23,435 bases of DNA from Ruminococcus sp. (GCA_017480485.1 JAFVAN010000016.1:1-23435); one strand, 5' to 3'. Shown: positions 1 to 7,658, counted from the first letter of the stretch. A program made the numbers and translations. Notes: a model not told the origin generated them from the letters alone.

Positions 1-327
1 CCCTCGGTTGTGCGCTTCTAACTTCTCGCCTCTAAATTCTTGCTTCTAGTGGCTTTTGCCGCCGAGTATCGCTCACCCCTCGGCGGTGCGCTTCTTGCCT
101 CTTGCCTCTAAATTCTTGCTTCTAGTGGCTTTTGCCGCCGAGTATCGCTCACCCTCGGTTGTGCGCTTCTAGCTTCTCGCCTCTAAATTCTTGCTTCTAG
201 TGGCTTTTGCCGCCGAGTATCGCTCACCCCTCGGCGGTGCGCTTCTTGCCTCTTGCCTCTAAATTCTTGCTTCTAGTGGCTTTTGCCGCCGAATATCGCA
301 AACCCACGGCTGTGCGCTTCTTGCCTC
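1..327. repeat. 75/76-bp tandem repeat array, 4.3 copies
   Basis: Four full units and a partial fifth begin at the CCTCGG or CCACGG boxes at 2, 78, 153, 229 and 304. Spacings alternate 76, 75, 76, 75. Two subtypes alternate: one has GGTTGTGCGCTTCTA, the other GGCGGTGCGCTTCTTG, so the array is really a 151-bp dimer repeated. Every unit contains CTCTAAATTCTTGCTTCTAG and TTTTGCCGCCGAGTATCGC. Where GCCGCCGAG meets a following CTCGGCGG, an 8-bp hairpin with a 12-base loop can form. The motifs GCTTCTTGCCTC and TTGCTTCTAG are also the arm units of the interspersed family 1 elements, so the array is probably an expanded relative of them. It runs off the left edge. I see no coding gene in 1-480. Confidence 0.9.
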
Positions 328-351
328 CCCTAACAGGGGAGGTGGCTTGGC

Positions 352-480
352 GGAGCCGTGCCGGAGGGGTTTCTGCGGAAAGGCACCGCCCGCGAGGGAG
401 CCCCTTCTCACTTCACCGTTGTGAACGAGCTTGCGAGTGGTCACGCGACCTGCCCAGGCGGGGCACCGCCCTCACGCGAC
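352..480 (-). repeat. Family 2 intergenic repeat (copy 1, after cvpA-like gene)
   Basis: Read on the minus strand, this begins directly after the TAA stop of the CvpA-like gene. It contains CACTCGCAAGCTCGTT, ACAACGGTG and GGGGCTCCCTCGCG in the same order as the plus-strand copies at 11358, 12429 and 12541. It has an extra GC-rich hairpin segment near the stop codon (GGGCGGTGCCCCGCC). As with the glmM-like and methyltransferase copies, it lies immediately 3' of a gene and in the same orientation as that gene. Confidence 0.7.
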
Positions 481-1347
481 TTAATAAAACAGCCTGAACG
501 CATACCTGAACACAAAGGTCTCCTCGAAGGTGGAGGCGCTGATGAGGGAGCCGCTGTGGACGATCTTGGCGCAGATCCAGCCTGCCAGCAGCACATACAT
601 ACAGCCCTTGCAGGCCCCCAGCAGCAGGCCCGCCGCCCTGTTTGCTCCCGACACTGCGGGAAGGTGGTCAAGGACCCCGGCTATCATGAACACCACCGCC
701 AGCAGGGCCTCCAGCAGGATGAAAAGTATCACGAACAAGGCAAAGCGTATGAGGGTGGTCATCATCCCGTCGATGACGTTTCGGACGATGTACTCAATGC
801 CGCGGCTGTTGTCCTCGCCCTCGGTGAAGGCCCGCACAAGGTCGTAGGCCTTCCCTGCCGAGATATCCATGCGCTCGCCCAGCTCCTCGTGGTTGTTGAA
901 GCCCGCCTGCTCGAAGAGGGCGGAGCCGAAGTCCTTCTCGAAAAAGCCCTGAGTGCGCAGCCGCAGCTCCTCGGCCTGCTCCTTGTTCTGGCCCGATCTC
1001 AGGGCGGACTTCTCCATTGCTGCGGGGATGCTGCCGCTGTCGGAGAGGGCCTCCTTCAGCTCCTCGTCCGTGAGGCCGATGTCGGTGCCTCGCTTTTCAA
1101 GGGCCTGCCGCATCTCGGCGGTCATATCGAAGTCGCGGAACTCCCGCTCGAGGGCCTTTTGCAGCCTTGGTGCAATGATGTCGTTATAGGCCGTGGGCGC
1201 CGCCATGTCGGAGATCACCAGCGCCATTATGACACAGGTGATAGTGCCGATCAGCTTTATCAGGTATCTTATGAAGCCCCGCGCAAAGCCGATCGCTGCG
1301 CAGATCACGACCAGAGCCACCACGGCCAGATCGAGTGCAAAGGACAT
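481..1347 (-). CDS. CvpA family membrane protein
   Basis: This encodes a 288-aa membrane protein. The N-terminus (LDLAVVALVVICAAIGFARG at residues 6-25, then a second hydrophobic stretch at about 30-48) has the small-residue-rich first helix and following G-x-x-R-G typical of CvpA (colicin V production) proteins. A charged, predicted helical domain follows at about 60-195. Two further membrane segments lie near 200-222 and 238-262. CvpA homologues are membrane proteins linked to colicin V secretion in E. coli and to envelope stress elsewhere; the biochemical role is not settled. The start is ATG, with AAAGGG a short distance upstream. The gene lies downstream of the DUF5711-like gene, separated by the 73-bp hairpin repeats, and its stop codon abuts a family 2 repeat. 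The family assignment rests on the N-terminal pattern and topology; the central domain is longer than in short CvpA proteins. Confidence 0.72.
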   Translation of the reverse strand: MSFALDLAVVALVVICAAIGFARGFIRYLIKLIGTITCVIMALVISDMAAPTAYNDIIAPRLQKALEREFRDFDMTAEMRQALEKRGTDIGLTDEELKEALSDSGSIPAAMEKSALRSGQNKEQAEELRLRTQGFFEKDFGSALFEQAGFNNHEELGERMDISAGKAYDLVRAFTEGEDNSRGIEYIVRNVIDGMMTTLIRFALFVILFILLEALLAVVFMIAGVLDHLPAVSGANRAAGLLLGACKGCMYVLLAGWICAKIVHSGSLISASTFEETFVFRYAFRLFY

Positions 1348-1378
1348 AACGTCACCCTTTCGGAGGTTCTTGTTTCTT

Positions 1379-1552
1379 TCCCGCCGCCTTCGGCGTCGGG
1401 GGGGATGCGGAAAAAGGTATTATCTCCCTTGCGGGGGGAGAAACACCATTTTTCCGCCGATTATTATTCAGCGTGTAGAGCTGCGGGAAAAGCATTCTCC
1501 CCTGTGTAGAGGGAAATTCTACTTTTCCGCCGATAATTATTCTGCGAGGGGA
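1379..1552. repeat. Two tandem 73-bp hairpin repeats
   Basis: The box CCGCCGATWATTATTC occurs at 1454 and again at 1527, a 73-bp period. Each unit is a long imperfect hairpin. Unit 1 (1408-1456) pairs CGGAAAAAGGT with ACCATTTTTCCG and has an inner TCTCCC/GGGAGA stem. Unit 2 (about 1484-1530) pairs GGGAAAAG with CTTTTCC and has an inner TCTCCC/GAGGGA stem. A short CGCCGCCTTCGGCG palindrome precedes them. They fill the gap between the DUF5711-like stop and the CvpA-like start, and could act as RNA structures in the minus-strand transcript. Confidence 0.8.
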
Positions 1553-1564
1553 ACGGGCCCCGCT

Positions 1565-3442
1565 TTAATTCTTGAAGATTATCTTATTTATCTCTCGGCG
1601 GCCAAGGAGGTAGACGGCCTCGTCCAGATAGAGGAAGTCGGAATAGTCGTCGCCCAGCTGGGAGGTGGCGGCGAGGCTGCCGTCGGAGGCGTAGGCGTCC
1701 AGCTTGTTGTTTGACAGCACCATTGCCATATCCTCGAAGCATCTCACCCGCCTGATGCGGCCTGTGCCTGCGGCAGAGGTGGCGGGCTGCGCCTTGTTAT
1801 CGGCGGCAGAGAAGACGCAGACTCTGGTCTTGTCGTGGCCAAGCTCCTTGGTGGCGATGCAGGCGCACTCGGTACACATATCCATGCTCACCAGCTCGCC
1901 GGAGAGCTCATAGGTGTCAAGGTAGGTGCAGACGTCCGTGAGCAGGTAGAGGCTGGTGCTTGTGGCGGCCCAGATGCGCTCCTTGGAGTTTTCCTGCACT
2001 CTTAGCACGCAGCCGTCAAGGGGCTGAGAGGTAAGGACGCTGTCGCTCTTTGTCAGGTCTATCCTGCTTATGCGGGAGGTCATCCTGCCCTCGGAGACAT
2101 TGAAGGTAGAGACCACGCAGGCCTCGCCCTCGGCGGCAAAGGTGGCGTCGGTTATCCTGTCGCCGATGCCCCAGACGTAGATCTGTTCCCCGTCCTTGTT
2201 GTAGACGGTGAGCAGGGCGGTATATTTTTCGTCCAGCGTTACGATCAGCACGCTGCCGTTCTCGGCTATGTCGCCGTATATTATTATATTATCCGTTTTC
2301 TTCGAGTATACCTCGCCGTTCTTGTTCAGCAGGCGGAAGCTCTTGGCGTCGTTGTCGAAGACCAGCATCCGCTTGCCTGCGGTGCGGGCCACGGGCGAGC
2401 CGTAGTTGTGGTAATCGGTGGTGCGCACCTTGCCGTTCTGGTCGTAGGTTGTGATGAGGCCCACGTCCACGCAGATAAGGTCGTCGTCAAGGGTGGCGAG
2501 GGCGGCGGTGTTGCTGTCTCCCAGATCAATGGGGAAGTTGCCTGCCTGCACCTTGCCGTCGTTCACAACGGTCTCGTGGGGCTTGTCGAGGATGCCTTCA
2601 AGCTTTGGCACCCAGCGGCCCCGTGTGTAATAGAGCCCTGCGGCGCAGAGGGCTATCACCAGCACCACCAGCAGCTTTTTGAGCCTGCGGAAGGCTCTGC
2701 GGCGGGCGCGCTGCTTCTCAAAGTCCATCATATCCACGGGCTCGGCCTCTTTAGCGGCCCGCTTTTCGGCGCGGCGTTCGCGGCGTGTCTTCTTCTTGGG
2801 GCGCTCCGAGAGGCGGGGGCGGCGCTCTACGGAGTATTCCTCCTCCTGCTCCTCCTCGGGCTCAACATATTCCTCCTGCGCGGGGGCTGCCTCTGCCTGT
2901 CGGCGGCGGTCCTCCACTGCAAGGGAGCCAACGGCTCTTTCAAGGGCCTCGTCCTGCTTGGGGGCAGGCTCTGCCACCGGCTCGGGCATCGGCTTTGGCT
3001 CCGGCTCTGTCCAGATGGGCTTAACGGCCTCGTCGCTGCGCTCGGGGGCCTTGGCCTTCTTTATGCGCTTGTTCTTGTTCCGCCCCGAGAGTATGGGCAT
3101 AAGGGGCTTGTCGCTCCTTCTGTGCCAGATAGGCAGCAGGGGCTTTTCCGTGCGGGCGTGGAGCACCTGCTCCTCGCTGTCCTCTTCCTGCTTTTTGGGG
3201 GCGGGCTTTTTGGTCTTTGCCTTGGGCTTCTCGCTAAAGGCAGCGCCGCCGTCAAAGGCCTTCTGCTTCTTTTTGGGCGCAGCAGGCGCCGACCTCCTGT
3301 CGGGAGAGGCCGCTTTTGGCTTTTTGGCGGGCGCCTTCTTCTTTTTTGAAGTGCTTGCAGCAGCGCCGCTTTTCTTTTTAGCGGCGGGCTTTTTGGAAAG
3401 CTTCTTTTCCTCCGCTGCTATTTCTTTTTCCTCTGTTTTCAC
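1565..3442 (-). CDS. DUF5711-like single-pass membrane protein with Lys/Ala/Pro-rich cytoplasmic tail
   Basis: This 625-aa protein starts at GTG. Residues 1-250 are low-complexity and highly charged, first Lys/Ala/Pro-rich and then Glu/Arg-rich, with short reiterated KPLLPIW, KPLMPIL and KPIWTEPEP motifs. One transmembrane helix at about 257-273 (LLVVLVIALCAAGLYYT) follows an Arg/Lys-rich stretch, so the N-terminal part should be cytoplasmic. Residues 295-625 form a beta-rich domain with repeated strand-turn units, suggestive of a propeller, and would lie outside the cell. I recall this organisation from Clostridia proteins with DUF5711; the function is unknown. The start codon overlaps the truA stop in a GTGA, with AAAGGAAA upstream, indicating translational coupling. 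The low-complexity tail may bind RNA, DNA or anionic partners, but that is speculation. Confidence 0.7.
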   Translation of the reverse strand: MKTEEKEIAAEEKKLSKKPAAKKKSGAAASTSKKKKAPAKKPKAASPDRRSAPAAPKKKQKAFDGGAAFSEKPKAKTKKPAPKKQEEDSEEQVLHARTEKPLLPIWHRRSDKPLMPILSGRNKNKRIKKAKAPERSDEAVKPIWTEPEPKPMPEPVAEPAPKQDEALERAVGSLAVEDRRRQAEAAPAQEEYVEPEEEQEEEYSVERRPRLSERPKKKTRRERRAEKRAAKEAEPVDMMDFEKQRARRRAFRRLKKLLVVLVIALCAAGLYYTRGRWVPKLEGILDKPHETVVNDGKVQAGNFPIDLGDSNTAALATLDDDLICVDVGLITTYDQNGKVRTTDYHNYGSPVARTAGKRMLVFDNDAKSFRLLNKNGEVYSKKTDNIIIYGDIAENGSVLIVTLDEKYTALLTVYNKDGEQIYVWGIGDRITDATFAAEGEACVVSTFNVSEGRMTSRISRIDLTKSDSVLTSQPLDGCVLRVQENSKERIWAATSTSLYLLTDVCTYLDTYELSGELVSMDMCTECACIATKELGHDKTRVCVFSAADNKAQPATSAAGTGRIRRVRCFEDMAMVLSNNKLDAYASDGSLAATSQLGDDYSDFLYLDEAVYLLGRREINKIIFKN

Positions 3443-4209
3443 TGCTGTGTTTCCTTTATTTCCTTTGGTTCATCGTCATAAAAAACTCTGTTTAAGCAGA
3501 GCCCCTGGGGCTCCACGGTGATGCCTGCTCTTGTGCGGTCGCGGGCCTGTATCAGCTCCGGGATGCAGCCCCTTGGCAGCTTCCCTGCCCCGATGTAGAG
3601 CAGCGTTCCCACGGTTATCCTTACCATGTTGTAGAGAAAGCCGCTGCCCGAGACCGTGAAGCGCACCTCGTCCCCGACCCGTCTTACGCCGTAGTCGAAG
3701 ATGGTGCGGGTGGTGTTCTCCTTGTCGCACTCGGCGGAGCAGAAGGTCTTGAAGTCGTGCTCGCCTATGAACCCCTTGGCCTCTCGGTCCAGGAGCTCTG
3801 CGTCTATCGGCCAGCGCCAGCGCAGGGCGGTGTCGGCCCGGAAGGGGTCCTTGAGCTCCCGGTTCAGCACCACATACTCGTACTCCTTGCCGCGGCAGTC
3901 AAAGCGGGCGTGGAAGCCCTCTGGCATCTCCCGCACGGAGAAGGCCCCGATGTCGGGCGGCAGCTTGTCGTTAAGGCCGATGAGCAGCCCCCGCTCGTTG
4001 ATGCCCGACTGTGTCTTAAAGCTCAGGCAGTACTCCCTTGCGTGGACGCCTGCGTCGGTGCGGGAGCAGCCGCTGACTGTGATATCCTCCTTCAAAAGGG
4101 CGCAAAGGGCCTCCTCCACCGCCTGCTGGACGGTGTAGGCATTCTGCTGGCGCTGCCAGCCGTGGTAGCGGGCGCCGTTAAAGGCGAGCTTAACAAGAAA
4201 ATTTCTCAT
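3439..4209 (-). CDS. truA: tRNA pseudouridine(38-40) synthase TruA
   Basis: TruA isomerises uridines 38, 39 and 40 of the tRNA anticodon arm to pseudouridine in the cytoplasm. The 256-aa product has the normal family length. The catalytic motif SGCSRTDAGVHA is present with Asp52 as the expected nucleophile. N-terminal YHGWQRQ and the later FCSAECDKENTTRTI and GSGFLYNMVRI stretches also match the family. The ATG start at 4209 has AAGGAG about 14 bases upstream, at the end of the preceding 96-aa gene, 9 bp away. It ends in a 4-base overlap with the DUF5711-like start. An ecfA2-ecfT-truA order is common in Firmicutes; here two extra genes are interleaved. Identification is secure. Confidence 0.97.
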   Translation of the reverse strand: MRNFLVKLAFNGARYHGWQRQQNAYTVQQAVEEALCALLKEDITVSGCSRTDAGVHAREYCLSFKTQSGINERGLLIGLNDKLPPDIGAFSVREMPEGFHARFDCRGKEYEYVVLNRELKDPFRADTALRWRWPIDAELLDREAKGFIGEHDFKTFCSAECDKENTTRTIFDYGVRRVGDEVRFTVSGSGFLYNMVRITVGTLLYIGAGKLPRGCIPELIQARDRTRAGITVEPQGLCLNRVFYDDEPKEIKETQQ

Positions 4210-4218
4210 TATAGCGGC

Positions 4219-4509
4219 TTACTGCTCCTTGGCCACGGTGATGTTCTGGATGTCGTCGATGCGGATGAACTTGACGGTCTCGGCCTTCTTGCTGTGCTCT
4301 GTGATCTTGACCCATTCCTCGTCAACGTCGTCTATCCTGCACTTGGTCTCGTAGAGGCCGTTGCCGTTGATGACGCACTCTGTTCCCACAAGCTCCTTCA
4401 AAAGTTTCATTTCTGCGTTTCCTCCGTAAGTTTTTCTTTCAAGTAGTTTTACCTTCCTCTCCAGGACCGCTATCTTCTGGTCCTGAGTCATGTCTGTAAC
4501 TATCCCCAT
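4219..4509 (-). CDS. Small conserved-looking protein, coiled coil plus possible SH3-like barrel
   Basis: This is a 96-aa protein of unknown function. Residues 7-26 (MTQDQKIAVLERKVKLLERK) have heptad-like Leu/Val spacing suggesting a short coiled coil and oligomerisation. Residues 36-93 alternate hydrophobic and polar residues as in a small beta barrel (GTECVING, CRIDDVDEEWVKIT, VKFIRIDDIQNITV), reminiscent of Sm-like or SH3 folds, though no family is identified. The ATG follows the ecfT stop by two bases and has GGGAG overlapping the ecfT end, so it is translationally coupled and in the same operon. Its position between ecfT and truA could hint at an RNA-related role, but nothing in the sequence proves that. 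Confidence 0.8.
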   Translation of the reverse strand: MGIVTDMTQDQKIAVLERKVKLLERKTYGGNAEMKLLKELVGTECVINGNGLYETKCRIDDVDEEWVKITEHSKKAETVKFIRIDDIQNITVAKEQ

Positions 4510-4511
4510 TT

Positions 4512-5324
4512 TTATGCTCCCTTCGTCAGGATGTTGACGGCCACCACCCCTGCGATGAACAGGGCTGTAAGGGCCATCGCGATATAGTCAACAGCCGAGG
4601 TCCTCAGCTGCTTCATTCTTGTTCTGCCCTCGCCGCCGTGGTAGCAGCGGCACTCCATTGCCAGCGCCAGCTCCTCGGCCCTGCGGAAGCTGGAAACGAA
4701 CAGCGGTATCAGCACAGGCACCAGAGCCCTTGCCCGCTGCATCAGCGAGCCTGTCTCCAGCTGGGCGCCTCTGGCCTTCTGGGCGGCCATTATCTTGTCC
4801 GTCTCCTCTATCAGGGTGGGAATGAACCTGAGGGCTATGGTCATCATCATTGCCAGCTCGTGAACAGGCACCCGCAGCTTTTTCAGCGGCGACAGCAGGC
4901 GCTCGATGGCGTCCGTCAGGTCGATGGGCGAGGTGGTGTAGGTCAGCAGCGAGGTGCCGACGATCAGGCAGACTATCCTGATGGTCATGAACACCGCCGT
5001 GTCCACGCCCTCTTTGGTGATGACGAGGAACTTCCACTTCACCAGCACCTCTCCCGACCGGATGAAGAACAGGTTCAGCACCGAGGTTATGAGGATTATG
5101 GGCACAATGGGCTTTAAGCTTTTGAGCATCATCACAGGCGGTATCCGCGAGATGGTGTAGACCAGCAGCGTGAAGGCAATGCCGATGAAGAGCCCGTATA
5201 TATTGTTAGCCATGAACAGCATCACGATGTAGGCGATGGTGAGCACCAGCTTTACGCGGCTGTCCATTCTGTGGATAGGCGAATTTCCCGGGAAATACTG
5301 GCCTATGGTTATATCCTTGAGCAA
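4512..5324 (-). CDS. ecfT: Energy-coupling factor transporter transmembrane protein EcfT
   Basis: EcfT is the membrane scaffold of ECF vitamin and metal transporters. It couples ATP hydrolysis by EcfA subunits to exchangeable substrate-binding S components. The 270-aa protein has several hydrophobic helices (about 25-60, 66-90, 105-128, 245-266). It also has the two cytoplasmic coupling-helix signatures: an ARG motif at 184-186 in MAAQKARGAQ, and LAMECRCY at 221-228, where the canonical box has A-x-x-x-R. The N-terminal YFPGNSPIHRMDSRVKL is typical. The start is TTG at 5324, chosen because AAGGAG lies 8 bases upstream. The partner ATPase gene (6131-7006) is separated from it by a DUF1275 gene and a family 1 repeat. 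Confidence 0.95.
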   Translation of the reverse strand: MLKDITIGQYFPGNSPIHRMDSRVKLVLTIAYIVMLFMANNIYGLFIGIAFTLLVYTISRIPPVMMLKSLKPIVPIILITSVLNLFFIRSGEVLVKWKFLVITKEGVDTAVFMTIRIVCLIVGTSLLTYTTSPIDLTDAIERLLSPLKKLRVPVHELAMMMTIALRFIPTLIEETDKIMAAQKARGAQLETGSLMQRARALVPVLIPLFVSSFRRAEELALAMECRCYHGGEGRTRMKQLRTSAVDYIAMALTALFIAGVVAVNILTKGA

Positions 5325-5340
5325 TCAGGTGGCTCCTTCC

Positions 5341-5455
5341 TCTAGAAGCTAGAACGCTTCGCTTTCAGAGGCTAGAGGCTAGATATGGTGCGCCTTCGGC
5401 GTTATTTTCCGCTGCGCGGTTACTATTTCTAGCTTCTAGTCTCTAGCTTCCAGTA
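5341..5455 (+). repeat. Family 1 intergenic repeat (copy 1, CTAGA arms)
   Basis: Left arm units AGAGGCTAGAGGCTAGATAT are followed by GGTGCGCCTTCGGCG (a CGCC-TTC-GGCG triloop hairpin) and CCGCTGCGCGG (a CCGC-TGC-GCGG hairpin). A complementary right arm, TTCTAGCTTCTAGTCTCTAG, closes the element. A further AACGCTTCGCTTTC box sits in the left arm and is shared with the copy at 7659. The element fills the gap between the DUF1275 stop and the ecfT start, inside one apparent operon. Confidence 0.85.
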
Positions 5456-5456
5456 A

Positions 5457-6128
5457 CTATTCGGTCTTTTCTTTGTCTATGAGCATCAGCACGAAGACGG
5501 CTATCAGCTCGATGATGGCAAAGGAGAGGGCGGCACGGCCCGAGGCGGCGCTTATCAGCGTTCCCAGCACCACGCCCATGGCAAAGAACACCACGATGCC
5601 GTAGAGCTTGAGGGCGGCGGAGAGGCTCTCCTCCTTCTTCTCTGTCATGTACATGGAAAGACTCTCGGTGGCGGTGCGCAGGTTGCCTGTGCAGAGGGTG
5701 GTGGAGAAGGGGATGGAATGGACCTTCCTGAAGCTCTCCACCTGTAACGAGCAGACGAAGGATATGAGGATATTGGCTATCATATCCCAGTTGCCGTGGG
5801 GGATGAAGCTGGCGCCCGTCAGCACCAGTGCCTCCAGCAGGATGACGTAGTTCCTCCAGTGGAACCGTGAATGCATGAAGCGGCGGCGGATCCTGTCGGC
5901 CACCAGCACGCCCGCAATGAACATGATTATGGGTGCAAAATACTTGCCGCAGCTCATCCAGTCCCGCTCGAAGAAGCTCTGTCCCAGCAGGACGATGTTT
6001 GCGGTGTGGGCGTTTGCAAAGACCCCTCCCCGCACCATATAGCTGTAGGCATCCAAAAATCCTCCCGCCGAAGCGAGTATCGCCGCCACAAGATATGTGT
6101 CGGACATTTGTCTTTTGGCTGTGCTCAT
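5457..6128 (-). CDS. YoaK/DUF1275 family membrane protein
   Basis: This 223-aa polytopic membrane protein carries the DUF1275 (YoaK) signature near the N-terminus: GGFLDAYSYMVRGGVFANAH, then TANIVLLG, at about residues 21-48. About six hydrophobic segments are visible (12-34, 63-80, 89-107, 110-128, 170-190, 195-215). The function of the family is not established; a transporter or permease role is often suggested. The ATG is preceded by GGGAGG at 7-base spacing and starts two bases after the ecfA2 stop, so the two are co-transcribed. It ends in TAG right at the edge of a family 1 repeat. A DUF1275 gene between EcfA2 and EcfT is unusual and suggests insertion into the ecf operon. Confidence 0.88.
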   Translation of the reverse strand: MSTAKRQMSDTYLVAAILASAGGFLDAYSYMVRGGVFANAHTANIVLLGQSFFERDWMSCGKYFAPIIMFIAGVLVADRIRRRFMHSRFHWRNYVILLEALVLTGASFIPHGNWDMIANILISFVCSLQVESFRKVHSIPFSTTLCTGNLRTATESLSMYMTEKKEESLSAALKLYGIVVFFAMGVVLGTLISAASGRAALSFAIIELIAVFVLMLIDKEKTE

Positions 6129-6130
6129 CT

Positions 6131-7006
6131 TTAAGCCTCCCCTTCTGTGCTGCGGCGCTTTGCAAGGGCGCCCAGCAGCTTTTCACGCCCGTACCCAACG
6201 GTATAGACGTCGTCGTCAACGTTGCACCCCATTGCTTTAAGGCGGCAGAACACCCGCGTTATCTGGGGCACTGCAAGGCCGATCTCCTCAAGCTCCCGCG
6301 CACGGCCGAATACGGCGGCGGGGGTGTCGTAGCAGAATATCTTGGCCTTGTTCATAACAAGTATCTTTGAGCAATGCTTGGCCACGTCCTCCATTGAGTG
6401 CGAGACAAGCATAACGGTGTTTTTCTTTTCCTTGTGGTACTCCCGTATCAGCCCCAGTATGCGGCTGCGGCCCTTGGGGTCAAGGCCCGAGGCGGGCTCG
6501 TCGAGGATCAGCACTCTTGGCTCCATAGCCATCACTCCCGCAATGGCCACTCGGCGCTTCTGCCCTCCCGAAAGCTCGAAGGGGGATTTGTCCAGCACCT
6601 CCTCCGAGAGGCCCACGAGCCGTGCGGTCTCCCGCACTCTTCGGTCTATCTCTCCCTCGTCAAGGCCCATATTCCGCGGCCCGAAGGCGATGTCCTTGTA
6701 GCAGGTCTCCTCAAAGAGCTGATACTCGGGGTACTGGAACACCAGCCCCACCTTGAAGCGTATGGCCTGGAGCCTCGCCTTATCCTCCCACAGCTGCTCG
6801 CCGTCAATGAGGACGCGGCCCGAGGTAGGCTTCAGCAGGCCGTTGAGGTGCTGTATCAGCGTGCTTTTTCCCGAGCCCGTATGCCCGATGACTCCGATGA
6901 ACTCGCCCTCCTCCACAGAGAGGGAGACATGGTCCACCGCCACCTTGCGAAAGGGCGTGCCCTCGCCGTAGACGAAGGTAAGGTCTTCGGTTTTGATAAC
7001 TTCCAT
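6131..7006 (-). CDS. ecfA2: Energy-coupling factor transporter ATP-binding protein EcfA2
   Basis: This is the ABC ATPase subunit of the ECF transporter module and acts on the cytoplasmic face with EcfT. The 291-aa protein has all nucleotide-binding motifs: Walker A GHTGSGKST at 41-49, Q-loop VFQYPEYQLFEE at 89-100, signature LSGGQKRR at 145-152, Walker B VLILDEP at 165-171 and switch histidine 203. The Q-loop context and the AFGPRNMGL segment are typical of EcfA2 rather than EcfA1. The start is ATG with AAAGGG upstream. Normally an ecfA1 gene lies just upstream of ecfA2; here iorB occupies that place and no second ATPase is present in the window. Either ecfA1 is elsewhere in the genome or this protein works as a homodimer. 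Confidence 0.95.
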   Translation of the reverse strand: MEVIKTEDLTFVYGEGTPFRKVAVDHVSLSVEEGEFIGVIGHTGSGKSTLIQHLNGLLKPTSGRVLIDGEQLWEDKARLQAIRFKVGLVFQYPEYQLFEETCYKDIAFGPRNMGLDEGEIDRRVRETARLVGLSEEVLDKSPFELSGGQKRRVAIAGVMAMEPRVLILDEPASGLDPKGRSRILGLIREYHKEKKNTVMLVSHSMEDVAKHCSKILVMNKAKIFCYDTPAAVFGRARELEEIGLAVPQITRVFCRLKAMGCNVDDDVYTVGYGREKLLGALAKRRSTEGEA

Positions 7007-7041
7007 TGTAAAGACCCTTTCTGTCCTGTGTACAGCTTGAT

Positions 7042-7617
7042 CTACTCGCCTGCTGCAAGGCGGACGGCTTTAAGGTTCATCTCGTGGAATTTCTCGGGGA
7101 TGCGCTTTTTGATGGCGCTCTCCAGCTCCTCCACCGTCAGGCCCAGCCGGCCGCTCTTTGCGGCGGCTGCCAGCAGGGCGATATTGAGCACCTTGGCTGA
7201 GCCGCAGCGCTCGCAGATGTCGTCGCCGTCGATGACTGTGAGGGCAGGCACGTTCTCTCGGAGATACTCTATCATCTCGCTGCCGTCGTACTTCGACCCG
7301 GTAAGGGACGCAGTTACGGGCTTTACGGCCTTCTTGTTGACGATAAGTGCGCCGCCCTCCCTGAGGTAGTCAAGATTCCTGACGGCCTCGCAGGGCTCGA
7401 AGGCAATGAGCACATCCGCCCCGCCATTGGGCACCATGGGGGAGCTTATCTCCTCTCCCGAGCGGACGTGAGAGACAACGCAGCCTCCCCGCTGGCTCAT
7501 GCCGATGGTCTCGCTTGTGCGGACGTTCAGTCCCTTTTCCATTGCGGCGAAGGCGATGAGCTTGGAGGCCAGCACGGTCCCCTGGCCGCCTACTCCGCAT
7601 AGCAATATATTGTTCAC
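7042..7617 (-). CDS. iorB: Indolepyruvate oxidoreductase subunit beta (IorB)
   Basis: IorB is the gamma-domain subunit of indolepyruvate:ferredoxin oxidoreductase. With IorA it oxidatively decarboxylates aryl-2-oxoacids (indolepyruvate, phenylpyruvate, 4-hydroxyphenylpyruvate) to aryl-acetyl-CoA, or runs in reverse, with ferredoxin as electron partner. The 191-aa protein begins with the family signature ILLCGVGGQGTVLASKL and continues with SETIGMSQRGGCVVSHVR, both diagnostic. Length is normal. The start is GTG at 7617, with GGAGTG upstream. It is downstream of iorA but separated by 144 bp that hold a family 1 repeat, whereas these genes are usually tightly packed. The next gene, ecfA2, follows after 35 bp. 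Confidence 0.95.
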   Translation of the reverse strand: MNNILLCGVGGQGTVLASKLIAFAAMEKGLNVRTSETIGMSQRGGCVVSHVRSGEEISSPMVPNGGADVLIAFEPCEAVRNLDYLREGGALIVNKKAVKPVTASLTGSKYDGSEMIEYLRENVPALTVIDGDDICERCGSAKVLNIALLAAAAKSGRLGLTVEELESAIKKRIPEKFHEMNLKAVRLAAGE

Positions 7618-7658
7618 TTATATTCACTCCACTTCATTATGCTAGAGCACGGCGGCTC

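Noticed and set aside
1..327. Possible CRISPR array
   Set aside because: The units are repeated over their entire 75/76 bp with no unique spacers, and no cas genes are present.
358..1509. Long plus-strand open frame opposite the CvpA-like gene
   Set aside because: It is rich in His, Gln and Gly without family motifs, crosses a repeat, and mirrors a minus-strand gene with clear membrane segments. GC-rich antisense frames of this sort are expected.
2408..3349. Plus-strand Leu/Gly-rich frame opposite the DUF5711-like gene
   Set aside because: Its apparent hydrophobicity is the complement of Lys/Glu/Pro codons on the true strand.
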